Positions 1 through 20,965 of a stretch of 64,000 nt of DNA are shown here, in pieces. The stretch lies in the NCBI GenBank assembly GCA_963556695.1, contig CAUWAG010000018.1, positions 434,001 to 498,000 on the forward strand, written 5' to 3'. The position numbers were made by a program, and so were the translations under genes. How positions within the stretch are numbered: position 1 is the first letter of the stretch; each line of letters starts with the position of its first letter. A model generated the notes under the pieces. It saw only the letters and a program-made list of their open reading frames with translations. It was not told the DNA's origin and did not search any database. The stretch is from Anthostomella pinea. Lineage: Eukaryota > Ascomycota > Sordariomycetes > Xylariales > Xylariaceae.

Positions 1-156
1 GTCGAGCTCTGGGACTTGGTCCAGAACGAATTCCTCGGACAAGGATGCTCGTATGTCTGGGAGCTGGTGCAACACGGCGGGCAGGGCTGCCTTCGTCTCA
101 GCTGCGGTGGCTGAGAGGACGGCACGGCGGTCGCGGACGGCCTGGGGCAGAGGCAT
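1..156 (-). CDS. 5' end of an unrecognised protein (partial, runs off window)
   Basis: Reading the minus strand from an ATG at 156, the frame is open for 52 codons to the window edge. The N-terminus begins MPLPQAVRDRRAVLSATAAE and is rich in Ala, Leu and Arg, with no signal peptide or membrane segment. The ATG sits in a good context (GTCGCCATGC), and third positions are mostly G or C, as in the confirmed genes here. I do not recognise the family. It is divergent from AROM, sharing the 1.4 kb upstream region. A non-coding open stretch of this length could arise by chance, so confidence is moderate. Confidence 0.45.
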   Translation of the reverse strand, partial: MPLPQAVRDRRAVLSATAAETKAALPAVLHQLPDIRASLSEEFVLDQVPELD

Positions 157-660
157 GGCGACCGGATGACGGATGACGGATAAGGGTCGTGATTGGGCTC
201 TGGTAATGGCCTGAGGGAAGAGGAGGAAAGAGGAGGGAAGATGAGGAAAGGAGTCAGGGAGGGAGATATGGATAGCTTGGAGAGGTGTAAGTGGTCAGGG
301 TCAGACTCAACGATGCACGGTGAGTTTACATACTGTAGGTCCTCATTAAAGGTATGCCAACCACAAACACCGGCTGTTAACCTCCGGCAAGCCAGTTTGT
401 TCCACGATGTGCCTGCAGCAAACAAATGAAGAAGACGATACGTGGTATGATACAATGGTAGGGCTACATTTGCTATACTATGAGCTGGAGTTGAGCTGTG
501 ATATGTGAATATCTCTGTTTATGGCATACTTATGCTTACACATATATATTGTCTGCACCTAGCCGAGTGCGGGGTATGTGTGTACCTGCATGATCGGGCG
601 CTCCATGCAGTGTTTGGTGTTTGACTGGAGCGGTGTAGGTACAGTACCTACCTAGGTCCA

Positions 661-864
661 GTATCTACTGGGTAATATCAATCCGAGTCCCCCTGTTTAG
701 CGCTCGTGGCTTGCGTGCGAAAAAGAGCCTCACCAGCCTCAAGTGGCTTCTTATTGACATTATCTCTTATCAAGCCACAAGGAGATGCGGCTGGCGCTCT
801 AGTTTTCACACGCAAGCACTCACGCTAGACAGGGGGGCTCGGATTGAGATTGCCCGGTAGATAC
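661..864. repeat. Fold-back / MITE-like inverted repeat, about 204 bp
   Basis: The left arm starts GTATCTACTGGG at 661 and the right arm ends CCCGGTAGATAC at 864. The arms stay complementary almost to the centre near 760, through CAATCCGAG (about 679-687) against CTCGGATTG (838-846), the GCTTGCGTG block against its complement near 810, and GTGGCTT against AAGCCAC around the middle. Many mismatches are transitions, as RIP or cytosine decay would give. There is no coding capacity, and no clear target duplication is seen. It fits a non-autonomous fold-back element. Confidence 0.6.
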
Positions 865-1260
865 GGTAGGTACCTGTTGTGCCTTTTGGTAGCTTTCCCA
901 GATGCTGACAAATCACAAGTCTTGTTGTAATCTATCAGTGGTCTGGGTGGTGCTTGATTAAAAGGTCGGATGGAAAGGATTCCATCCGAGATGTATCTAA
1001 ATACCTAAATTACAGTGGTGAGGTACCTGGGGCAACAAAGGGTTGCCAGGCAGCCTTCATCAGGTAACCTCCAACATATCTGGTGGGGTTACCAGAATAC
1101 TCCGTATGGGTCCATGCACTGGATCCACACCTGTTGTGGCTGGTGTCGGAGTAGCTGGCACGTAAAGCCCCGATTGGCCAATTGGCTTGCATCCCGCCTC
1201 TTCAGCACACAGCCAGAACTCCGAAAGCGCAACACCACCTTTGAAAAAATAGATTGGGAA

Positions 1261-1295
1261 GAGTCAGGTCCGGATATATGACTAGGTCGACTCAC
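1261..1295 (+). promoter_or_regulatory. Possible Gcn4/Cpc1 sites upstream of AROM
   Basis: GAGTCA at 1261-1266 (TGACTC on the minus strand) and CGACTCAC at 1288-1295 are one base from the TGACTCA element bound by Gcn4/Cpc1 bZIP proteins. They lie about 255-290 bp before the AROM ATG. Amino-acid biosynthesis genes, including aromatic ones, are known targets of cross-pathway control. Binding here is inferred from the words alone. Confidence 0.35.
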
Positions 1296-1543
1296 TTCTA
1301 GGGACAAACTGCCTCTGGATCCCCATGTTCCAACAGCCGACCTCGTCCCTCGTCGCTCCTCTCATATACATGACTGTCAGCCTGGTCGTGTTCGGTCTTT
1401 CTGCCCGTGTCCATGTGTCCATGTGTCCGTCCACGCAGGTAGCTTAGGTTCTGCCTCTGTGTCTGCCCTCTCAAAACGATACGAGGCGGAAACGACAGCG
1501 ACTCCGACGACGACGACAGCGACTCCGACTCCGAAGTAGCTAG

Positions 1544-8683
<7,140 letters not shown>

Positions 8684-10707
8684 CTAAGCTGCCACGCCTC
8701 TCCGTCGGTGCTTGCCGGGAAACTCAACGTCCGGGTGGCAGACCCGGTAGTGGCGCGTGAGTGCGTCGGCCCGGCTGAACGACTTCTCTTCCGTGCAGAG
8801 GTCGCAGCGCACCTTTTGCTTGCGCGCGTTGTGTATCGTATCCTCGTGACGTGTGAGATCGTACGGCCGCGAGAACACCTGGCCGCAGGGCTTGCCCGTG
8901 CTCGGGTTGATGCGGTCGCACCGGTGCGGTCCTGCCTGGCTGTTGAGCACGCTGCCATCCGCTGTCATCGTCGGCGTCGTCGGGGACACCGCCGACAACG
9001 CTCTGATGTGGTTGAGCGCGTTGGCCTGCCGGTGCCCCTCACGCTTGTGCTTCTGGAGCAGCGCCGGAGTTTCGAACCGTCGAGTGCAGCCGTGGTACGT
9101 GCAAGTGTACGTGCCACCGTCGGCCGCTGTCCTGCCAGGCTTTTGTGAAGATGCGTTGGCGCAGTCCGACGCGCTGGCCTCGCCCGAGCTCATCCGCGAC
9201 AGGTTGGACAGGTTGGACGCCGACGCCGGCGACTGATGTTGCTGCCGCCGCGTGATGAAAGGGTACTGCTGCGGCACCTGCACGTTGGCCGGCATCGAAA
9301 AGTTGAAGTTACTCGCCATTGATTGAAACGAGGGACTCGGCTGTTGCGATGGTGCCCTTTTAATATTTTCATTGTTGCTGCTGCCATCTGCCTGCTCCAC
9401 CATGCCGTACGTGTCCGCAGTCTCCTGGGGCGGGAACAAGGGAAAGTTGCTGTTGCTGTCCGTCTCGTTGAAGTCGATCAACGCGTCCTTGGGTGAGATG
9501 GTGCTGGGCGTTGCCTGCTGCTGGTGCTGCTGCGCGTTTCGCGCCATCTGCCTCTGCAGTTCACTCGCATCCTGTTCGGCCTTTCTCTTCTCCCGCATGT
9601 GCTGTGCTGATCCCAAGCGGACCTGGTTCATCCCCACCTTCGGGAAGTCATCCAGCGCTGACGCGTACGGTGAGTCCTGACGGAAAGGCGACCGATCTCG
9701 TGAAGTCATCGACACCGGAGACTGTGCGGCACTCAGGTGCTGGCTGTTGGCCGCCTGCAACCTCTCGGCGAAGATCTCATTGCTAGGCGACATGACCATG
9801 CGTGTCTGCGGCGGTGGCGACGCCGACGTGATGGTGAAGTTTGGGTTGTAAAGCTCGTCGTTGTAGACGTCCGTCATGGTGCGGTCTAGCTTGGGTGGGA
9901 CGTTGTTGTTGCTGGCGAAGGCTGCATCGCACCACGCGCGTAAGTAAGAGTCAGGATGTTGATAGAGCAGAGAAGCCTCACCATTCTTTGACCTTCTACC
10001 GTCGTCTTCGGGCTCGTTGTAGGGCGGCGTGACCGGTGAGTCACCGCCAGCGGTAGAACTCGCCACCGACACAGGGCGTGACGTCGTCGACGAACCGGCC
10101 AGGGATAACTCGGCAGCCGGTGCTAAGCCTCTTCGCCTCTGCTGATGCGCTGATGGGCTGGGAAGGCCATCAGCCAGTCGCATGTTCGACGACGTTGCCG
10201 CCTCGTGTCCTGTCAGACCGTTGCTGGCATCAAAGTTGGCCATGGCGCTGGCGTAGAAGTTGTCGGCCATTGGCAGGGGCTTACCCAGGCCATACGAGTA
10301 GTTGGTACCGCCACCAGCGCCGCCCATGTCGTGGAAGACCTCACCACCGGAGTCGGTGACTGCTATCTGCGGATTCGACGTGTTGGTATTGTATGGCGAC
10401 GCCGGCCCGTTGGACCCTAGCGACGACAGCGACGATTCCCGCTGGTGACCATAGCGGCGGCCTCTCGGTGTCTGTTGGGTCTGTTGGCTGCTGTGGAGCA
10501 TCCACGTGTCTGAAGGCATCAAATCCGGCACCTGGCTCAGACTCTGGCTCTGGCTCTGGCTGGATCCACGCTCAGCAGGCTGTGTCTGCGAGTGCGTCGG
10601 AGCCCTGTAACGTTGCGAGGCGGCGATGGCGGCGGCGGCGGCGGGTATGTTGTCGAGTGCCGAGAGCGACGTTGTACTCGGGTCGAGGTCGAAGTCGAGG
10701 TGTTGTC

Positions 10708-10738
<31 letters not shown>

Positions 10739-10846
10739 TTGTGGTTGTGTGTAGTACTGGTGGTGGCGAGGTTGGTGATGCCTCGAGGGGTAGTTGTTCT
10801 GTGTGAGCATCGTGTCGATGTCGTAGGAGTAGGAGTAGGAGTTCAT
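8684..10846 (-). CDS. C2H2 zinc-finger transcription factor A with N-terminal poly-Q
   Basis: The frame is open for 720 codons, or 700 residues if a likely 60-nt in-frame intron (9922-9981) is removed; splicing joins RRSKN directly to AFASNNN. After a Tyr/Ser start comes a Gln tract (about residues 36-47), then a long Ser/Pro/Gln-rich disordered region. Three C-terminal zinc fingers follow: one from C582 (CTYHGCTRRFETPALLQKH), one with a long first loop (CDRINPSTGKPCGQVFSRPY), and one reading CDLCTEEKSFSRADALTRH ending YRVCH. A basic tail (GKHRRR) ends the protein and may be a nuclear signal. The finger set resembles a conserved ascomycete regulator family that I cannot name securely; Rpn4-like proteins are one possibility. 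A TATA box lies about 145 bp upstream. It presumably acts as a nuclear DNA-binding regulator. Confidence 0.88.
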
Positions 10847-10990
10847 GTATGCCGGGTGTAGTGTAGTGTACTGTGGTGTGGTGTAGTGTGGCGTGATGTG
10901 TAATGTGTGAAGAGTGATGTACGTGGTGTGTTTGGTAAGAAAAGATCAAAGAGGTTGTGTGGGGTGGAACGTGTCCGGGGTGGCAAAGGA

Positions 10991-11000
10991 CTTATATATA
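10991..11000 (-). promoter_or_regulatory. TATA box of C2H2 regulator A
   Basis: CTTATATATA on the plus strand reads TATATATAAG on the minus strand, about 145 bp upstream of the ATG at 10846. The stretch between (about 10855-10935) is a TGTG/GTAG-rich low-complexity leader. Confidence 0.45.
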
Positions 11001-11228
11001 TGTATGTCACCTCGAGGGGCAGAAGGGTGGGCAGTACTTGTACACTTGTACGTACCTAGGTACAATAAGGTAGACATGGAGTCCCGTCGTCACCTACATT
11101 TGGTACGTGTATACTTCACACACCTACCTTGTCGGAAGCGTGCAGGCGAGCCCAGCCTGCGGGACCGGGTTCCACCGGCAATGCGCCCGGTGTCTGTCCC
11201 TTGGACCTTGGACCTTGGACCTTGATCC

Positions 11229-11252
11229 AAGCATTGATTTTAATCAATGCTT
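11229..11252. repeat. Perfect 11-bp-arm palindrome
   Basis: AAGCATTGATT and AATCAATGCTT flank a 2-bp TT spacer. It could be a homodimer binding site or hairpin about 385 bp upstream of regulator A; the function is unknown. Confidence 0.6.
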
Positions 11253-11633
11253 TCTCTCTGTCCTCTGTCCTCTGTCCTCTGTCCTCGGGTGATGACTGAT
11301 GACTGATGACTGGACCTTCGTGTGTAAGGTACCTAACCCAAATAGAGAACACGAAGTATTAGCATTCAGGGTCCAGAGGGAGTGGAGGTCCGCAAGTCCG
11401 GGGCACCATGCAGAAGCTGGGAATAGGCTGGGATCATGGGATGCAGGGCGCTGGAATGTGGTAATGTGGGAATGTGGTAGCATCTGGAAGCTCAGTGACG
11501 ATTACGTGCGGCCCCGATCGACTATCATGACGTAGACATCTAAGGGTAGGGTGGGTCTCCAGATTGACAGATTTGGATACACAGGTGGGGGCAGGCCCAT
11601 CAAAGTTCCTGTTCCTCGTATGTAGGCACCCGA

Positions 11634-11634
<1 letters not shown>

Positions 11635-11714
<80 letters not shown>

Positions 11715-11727
11715 CATCATCATCATC
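11635..11727 (+). repeat. (ATT)26 followed by (ATC)5 microsatellite
   Basis: Twenty-six uninterrupted ATT units occupy 11635-11712 and five ATC units follow to 11727. The purity of the array suggests recent length change. Confidence 0.95.
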
Positions 11728-14700
11728 ACCTACGGCCCTACGTGCCCTCGATTGCTTTCCTTTTCAATGCTGTTATCACTGTCGAATTCGGGCAGTACAG
11801 TGTCCACGTTTACCAGAATACTAAAAAGGTAGTACAAGGATCTGCAATCAACCGTCGAAGCTCACTGGGTGCACTGCCACTCTTACTATTTAGCCAATTG
11901 AACCTAGTCGCAACGCCACACTTGCTATCATTCAGCAGCAGCAGCAGCAGCAGCAGCAGGAGGGAGAACTTTAACTAGGAGAATCTTATAAACTGCCGAG
12001 TCTTTTGTTTGCAACTACCTGCTTTCCTGTTTTGGAAAGTCTTTCCGCCGTCTTTATACAACTGTATACCTCTATGTAGTACGGGACTCACCCGTGGACC
12101 CCATGTCCTTCATTGGCTACCAAGACCCATCTCGTTCCCACGTGCCAAACACCCACCACCGCTGGAGGCCGCATCTATCTAGGGCATTCTAGGCAATTGG
12201 TGAGAACGTGACTGTTCGGTGTCATGAACAGGTACTGGAACTTATCAACTCGTATGCAGCGCCCGTGGTCAGTAAGCCAGCCAACCGGCATCGGCGGAGG
12301 AGACGCAAAGAGGAACTGCAGATGTCACGTTGCGGCGGCTTCTCCGGTGCCGGGCCGGAGCCACGGAAGCTCGGGAACACAGGAACGCAGAACGCAGGTC
12401 ATCCTCACCTCTAGGTTTGGCACCGACTTCGCAGCGCTTGGTCAGCTACGGATACTAACTTACCAAGGTGCATAGAGTTCTGACATATGTAGGGTCGTAT
12501 TATTAGTTATCAGGGCCCCGGCCCCATCCAGCCTGCCAGCCTGATTCGGCCGCGCAGCCCTAGCTATCTGCATGCGGTCTGAGCCTGACTATTACTTAGT
12601 GAGCACTGTCGCCGTGCATATAACCGGCGTAGTCACCGGCGTCTGCGCAGCTGGAGCAGATACCGAGGAGAACGTCGACTTCGGTGTCTCGTAGCGTGAA
12701 TGGCAAACTGACTATTTGCGGTTTGGTAATCCATCTGGAGTACAGAAAGATGACCGGTCTCTGCTTGCAGTAAGTTACATGTCCGCCTCCTCGCTGGGTG
12801 CTACTGGCAGCGCGCACGGCGGGCACAGACGATTAACGATTAACGTTGGACGCCGTTGATAGTTGATAGTTGGGTCGGAAGGTTCCCGTCCCAGCGATCT
12901 GGATTGGGGGCTGGATTGCGGGCTGTTGTGCAACCGACAACCGACGGTGGTCTCCGCAGGGCTCTCCCTCCAGCTCCGTCCACTACCGGTACAGTTTACC
13001 TGTGCCCAGCCACAGCCCACCCCTGCAGCCCTGTTGGCAGTGGCTGTGCTTTCGGCTTTCGACTCTCGATTCTCGATGAGCTTCAATTTCTTCCCATTGC
13101 TGTGTGAAATCTGTGAAAATCCGGCTATGCCGGTCGGCTCTTCGCGGCTGGCTACAGCACGAGGTAGGACATTCGACGTTGGCCAAGGCTCGCTCTTGTC
13201 GTGTTCGCGCTCCGCTCCGGTAAACGAGCTCGGTGGAAGTGGTTTTCTTGTCCCACGCACCAGGTGATCAATTTTGGGTTTAGGGGTGCATCATCACCGA
13301 CTGGCTGGTTTCCGGTTCCACTAGGGCGTCAGAGCTTGGACGCTGTCGAGGCCGCCCACGACTGCAAGTGTGAGTCAAAGCATCCAAGCTAGAGAGCCGA
13401 GGCCCCGAGGTGGACATGAGTCGATCAACTTTTTTCACGCCTCGTGACCATACTGCCATACACCTCGCAGTCATGGGCTGTCAGGCGGCAACGTGTACCC
13501 TTTATTATTAGTAATTACCCGAGCAGTTCTTGCAAGTTGCATCTGTGCGGGTAGTGCACAGCCTTCCCGTCCCGGCTATCTGTGGCATAGGTTGTGCTAG
13601 ATCTCCCGTGCCTGTGGGAATACGGGCGAGAGGACATGGAAAAGTCAGAATGCCATGTTATCACGCCCCTGTGCATGCGCCTTGGCGCCTCAGCCCCGTC
13701 GTTTGTGCTGTGCCGTCGTCCTGGGCCTTTGCCCACGTGAGCCTGCAGGTCGACGACTACTCCGTCACTTGGGTACAGATGCGTTCTTCCCGGAGATGCA
13801 GCTCCTCGGTACCTGGCTGACATGCATCCGGGTGCCCGCTAGTCCAGTCCAACGGCTGGAACGTTCCAGCGGGAGCTCCTAGGAACTCGGCCTGCCCCGG
13901 ACTTTCGGAGTCGTTACATGTGACTGGACTTACATTACTAATTGGTATCGAGCCACAGTACCACACAGCCACGCAGCCACACAGCCCTACATACCAGACG
14001 ACATCAGTCACTCACACCTCGGCTAGCACTTCCTAATTAGGCCATTGGGGGGTGCCGGATATTCGAATACTATGTAGCCACAGAGGGCTCCCACGTTGAC
14101 GAGAGGCTTTAATAAACTTTAATTCACCTTCTCCTGTCGTCAAGGATACATCAGACAGACACGACCAATATGGTACCAAGTCTTCAGCTTGGTCCTCCCA
14201 AGTTCCAACCCCTGAGGGGCCTCGTCTTGGTAGCTATCTTCCTGTGTGTCTGCAAAGCATGGACTGAGCCACGAACCATGTTCTCGAGTCGGTTCCCAGA
14301 AGCGCTCGAGTGATACACGACGTTAGGACCACGTCAGCTTGCTAGGATAGGTATGATATATGTGTGCCGGTGTGACTTCGGTGTTACGTATGTCGGCAAA
14401 GCGGTGGCCTTCTTTCCGGATAGGTCTAATAATTAAACTGTGTCAAGCCCTGATTATAGCTATAAAGATGAATACCACAGTAATAATCCCCATGGAGTGC
14501 TTACCATGTTATCCTCTCCCTATTCGTCTCGGACCGGCTGAATGAGGTCGACCGACATTTGTACACCGTGCTATACCAGACGGAATCTTCGCATCCCGCA
14601 ACGAGACCGCAGAACTATTACGTTACTTGCTTCATTCTGGATGGTTGCGAATTGGTGGTGTTGGTCTCTAGTGTTAAAGTCTGTTCCACTACAAACGGGC

Positions 14701-17700
14701 ACGCATACCTCGTCAGAGGCGTATTCGCCGATGCACGTTCCGGTAGGACCCTCTCAGCTACCATTACGTGGTCACACCTGGGGTTGAGAGGAGGTGTCAC
14801 TGCTACTACCAGACCCTGCTATCAAGAGAACATCACCTGAAACTAGGTGACTTGAAGTATTGGATCATGAAGATGCCTATAAATAAAGTGTTGTACTTGC
14901 ACCACCAGAGCCGCTCGCTAGTAACTAACTATCAGGTACTGCTGCTAGGAACCAACTTTCCACCACCACATCATGAGCAGCTATGGTAGCAAGATCCTAC
15001 ATCATCAAGACGCGGCTGGTCTTATTAGGTGTAACTGTGCCACGCACTCGGAGGTTGCCTGGTTGTGCGGTGTCTCATTCATAAACGAGCAGACCTTGCA
15101 TCCGATGACAAGTGATGGCAGCATTGAATGCTAGTCATGATTATTCTATAGTGACTAAGGGCCGGTAGATGATCCCTTGTTCGGATGCATAGAAACCCAC
15201 ATTGTTATCATGTTCAATGCTGGTGAATCATGGTAGTTCCATGCATGAGTACCTTTACGAGTCCACATCCACATATATGCAAACGTTGATCTCGTCTTTC
15301 GTGTGCGTACCCATCCGCCAACTAAAGTATACGCAACAGGTACATGTAAAAAGACCTCTGCGATGCTGAAACTGTAGTTAATAGACCTATTAACTTGGAT
15401 GCCGATGCTGGCTCGGCACAGTTGATATGACAGGGCGTGGCCTTCCACACATAGTGAACGTTACCGTTTTCCGTGATTGTGATCAACCCACCTCGTTCAT
15501 ACGAGCTTAGTGGTAGTCTAAGTGGAATGATGGCGATTTTGTTTCGCACAGTCCGTTTGCCATCAATATATATCGGCAAGGCTGGCCGCCGTCATACCCA
15601 GTGCAGCCTCGCGGCATGGTACACTCAGCCCTCAAAAGTCTCCGTGCCCACCATACCGAGAGGAATCCAGACCACGCGTATAGTATTAAAATTATGGTAT
15701 AAGTAGAGAGGATTAAGCAGCTCTGGTTTGGTAGGCCATTTTGAAAGCTTGTTCTATCGTGGTTATTCCGATTCGACAAATATACCCTTGTTTCCTGGAC
15801 GGGTGGTGTACGGAGACTTATGAGGGTTCGGTGTAGCCTAGAGTGAACCTAGAATACACCACAGACGTATAGACTAGTCATTCAGCATGTTAACGAGAGA
15901 ATGCAGTTCACGAATCCGTCATGATCTCTTGCTGTAAGCTGGTGGGTGCCTCGTGGTGTCAATCCTGCGGCAGTCTATGTATCCAGGCTATCTGCTTAGC
16001 GGGATGATTGTCATGTTAGACATCCTGACTGAGATCAACCTTTGCCCACGTATTGCACCGAACTTTGTCTTGGTGGTAATCTGATACTCAAAGAGATGGT
16101 CAGCAGTCATGGAAAATACGTAGATAGCAACCGACTGTCGTACTGGGAAAGCTGAATCAAGCAATGGAAGCATAAAGACAATGTCATAATCTGACTATGA
16201 CATCCAGGAAGATCAAACTCGGCGTCCGACTTCAAGACATGGATTCACTGACCTACTAGATGATCAGATCTGTCACCACATGCCAGTGCACCTATGAGAA
16301 GTGCTAGGTGAGTAGCCACATGGAAGGAGACATGGTGTTATATGACCATGACAATCCGAACATATAGCAGGATAAGCACGAAGACCTACTCGACCATAAG
16401 TTATATCCTGCTTCCCATCTCTCCTTGACGGTATAATTTGCTACATTTATGAAGACGTCTCCCGTAACGTAGAAGCTAGGCGCCTGTCTCCCGAGAGAGG
16501 TATCACATGTTCAGGTTCGTAACTGATACCGCACTTGCACCCTCAAGACCCGGCTTCCTGGTCAAAACATGAAGTTGGCCGAAAGAAGCACACATGGGAT
16601 GACAGCAGCTCCCAGAAGGCAGACATCGTAGTTAATACTTAGATCCATGCTAGCCCCTGTCCTGAATGGCCAATGTACTCAAAGCCAACGAAGGATTGCG
16701 CAGCACCACACCACCGTTGTTCACCAGAGAGGTATGAAAGATCAGATACGCTACGGCATCCAAGCTATTGACGAGTCTGTACAATTACAAGATAGATGAC
16801 TCATACACACACAAGCAGGCACACGACATACCATCACTACTAAGCAGGCTGACGCTCTTGGGGTCCTGTACGAGGCGCGGATGACGGACCGCTCACCGCA
16901 TGGCGTTACTGCAGGAGTTGGCGACACATCGTCATGAACTTGAAGCAGCCTACAGGACAACCCACCGTCGAGCAACGCCCGATCATCTGAATGGGGACTC
17001 AAGATGGAAAGCTCTGGAGCCTTTACTACTCAGGCCATGGTGGAGACGAGTACGGACATTCTAAGAATTCATCCTACCCAAGGGCAGCATGACACTGTAT
17101 GAGATTTCAAAGTGATGATCAGCTACGAGATAGGCTGTGATGAGGCGGCAATCCTCCAGCCCAAGGTGTGCATGAGCTTGACTTACGGCCTTTTGATGAC
17201 TGACCGTGACTCATTCGCACGAGGCAGCAGGCTATTCCAACGACGAGATGACAGACTCCAAGGTTGGAATGACACCATACTGGCCGACATGCACGAGATA
17301 GACGGTAAATAAACACTGCAAAGCGTGACACATGCTGGCACGACATCAAGACAGAGACAGGGATAAAAATGCAGCGCCGCGCCTCGCCACGCTTCGTTTA
17401 CAGGTCAATATGACAGCCAGGAAGGATGGCCTTGGGGCAAGACGCGCCAGACCAAAATGGACCACAACAAAACGCGTCAAGGGGGAGCCGCAGAGCCAGA
17501 ACCCCAAGAGCCAGAATAAAGTCAAGTCAGTCACAAATACGGCACTGGTCAGCAGGTTGATGTTCTCAAATGTCCTCCGACGGATTCATTATTCGCTGGC
17601 ATGGAACCAATCCATGTAGTAGCTGACCCCCTCCCATTCCCTTATGGTACAATGAACACCTCGAAAAAAGCAGTATCCCAATCCCATGATCATCATGACC

Positions 17701-17778
17701 AACCACAAGGCCGACAACTAGAGGCCGTGGCGAATTCGCGCGAAATGATTTCGTAACAGACGTGAAGCAGCAGACGGT

Positions 17779-18293
<515 letters not shown>

Positions 18294-19842
18294 CTTGAAT
18301 GAGGGAGAGTAGATGGTGATGTGTGTGTAGGTTGTAGTGGTGGATGAGATGAGGCTGGTGGCGGTGGTTGAACGGGATGTGGTTGGTGGTGATGGATTGA
18401 GTCGAGAAGATGTAAGCGTGGGGTAGGGGACGGGACTTTAAATAGGGAAATGCGAGAGGGCAATCAGATCAGCCAGAGCTCCAGAGGGAGTCGCATCAAT
18501 CGCTAGACTAGCGCGATGTACCCAGGTATCTACTATCTATCTGGTCCTTCCCCACCACCGGGTCCGGCTAGTCCCAATGAAGCCTATTCGGTTCAACGTT
18601 CAGCGCCCGCCAGCCAATCATCAATTCGCATGTAGCTGTTTCAACCCTGGCTATGGTCAACTGGTAATCGATCGATCTGATGCCATGCTCGAAAACCATC
18701 AATCCCATCCACCATCCACCATCCATTCAACCAGCCAGCCAGCCAGCCACCCACGCGACCGGCTATCCACCTCTCTGCCGTCACGCATCGACGCGCGCAT
18801 CCATGCTCTGATTCCCCTTTTCCATTTCATCTGCTAGCACGGTCAACAGAGCAGCTTCCACCCGAGATGGTGGTACTTGGATGCCTGTCAACGGTGCCAC
18901 TATTCCTCTCCAAGGCTCAAGCAGCACTGAACTCGGATCTGGGCTGCGCATGCATCTCCTGCAGGAGGTACGTAATCTGATACTCTCTTCAACACATCAG
19001 ATTGCAGGCCAACTAGGTACACGTGCTCTGTTCAATACGTGAGAACAATGCAAGATATATGCGGAGAAGGCTTCGCATTTAGATGCTCGTATTCCATGTC
19101 ATTCTCTTTGTCTACCTGTCTACTGAATATTGAAGTGAGAGTGACAAGCCCGGCAACTACCAGTAGGCACACCCAGCATGTACCTCTTTCGCGCTGCCCC
19201 GCGTAAAGTGCGCACATGTAGTTCTTTCAGAATCTGTTGCTTCGGATAATGCCATCATGGACGAATGCAAGCCAAAGTCAAAGTCAAAGCCAGTCGAGCC
19301 AATCAAACCAATACCTCTAGAACAGGAATAGTGCAGCCATTGCCTTATCCCAGCACTAGCATCGGAAGAGTGCAGCCAATCAGAACTAGGAACAGGCTGT
19401 CTGATCCTGCGAAGTTAGAATTTCGCAGCTGGAATTCACACCAGCAATCCAAAGCACGCCAACCAAGTTGAACCCGGCGCCCGCCCAAACGCACCCCGGT
19501 CTGCGCCCCAAAAAATCAACCCAAGTGCACCACCTAATTCATTCCGAACGAAGGAACGCATTGGTGGTCCCCGGCACCCCCGCCCCTGCCTGTTGCACCT
19601 GCACCTGCCACAGAAACAGATCAGGAATCAGCAGCACAATCAGCCAGCCAGCCCAGCCAGCCGCGCTACCCACTTTCTCACATATTTAAGCCATCCCCCA
19701 CCACTCCCCAATCTCTTCCTTTTACAACATCCACACCCACACACATCCACCACTCTCCTGCATCTGCAACCATCAACCACACAACAACCACCCATCTCCA
19801 TCACCAAACAACCACTCTTCATCTTCATCTCAATCATCAGCA
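18294..19842. promoter_or_regulatory. Divergent H4/H3 promoter region
   Basis: This 1.55 kb spacer separates the two histone starts. TATTTAAA reads on the minus strand at 18437-18444 for H4, and TATTTAA on the plus strand at 19683-19689 for H3, about 145 and 160 bp before their ATGs. CCAAT boxes occur at 18614, 19299 and 19376. CCA/CAGC-rich simple sequence lies at 18710-18755, and C-rich leader sequence runs from about 19700 to 19840. No other gene is seen. Confidence 0.6.

Positions 19843-20965
<1,123 letters not shown>

Larger units (their letters stand above)
10847..17778. other. Gene-poor stretch of about 6.9 kb
   Basis: Apart from the promoter of regulator A, no gene is recognised. From 10.9 to 12.0 kb there are many simple repeats: CCTTGGA units (about 11203-11224), TCCTCTG units (about 11258-11285), GATGACT units (about 11290-11312), the ATT array at 11635 and a CAG run near 11935-11960. 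A perfect 14-bp palindrome, CTGGAACGTTCCAG, lies near 13856. From about 13.5 to 17.3 kb all frames are broken every few dozen codons, and open stretches look random. This may be old decayed repeat DNA, but no transposase or reverse transcriptase motif could be read. Confidence 0.55.

Noticed and set aside
12775..13260. 161-codon minus-strand ORF
   Set aside because: Low-complexity translation without domain features, and competing ORFs in other frames of the same stretch.
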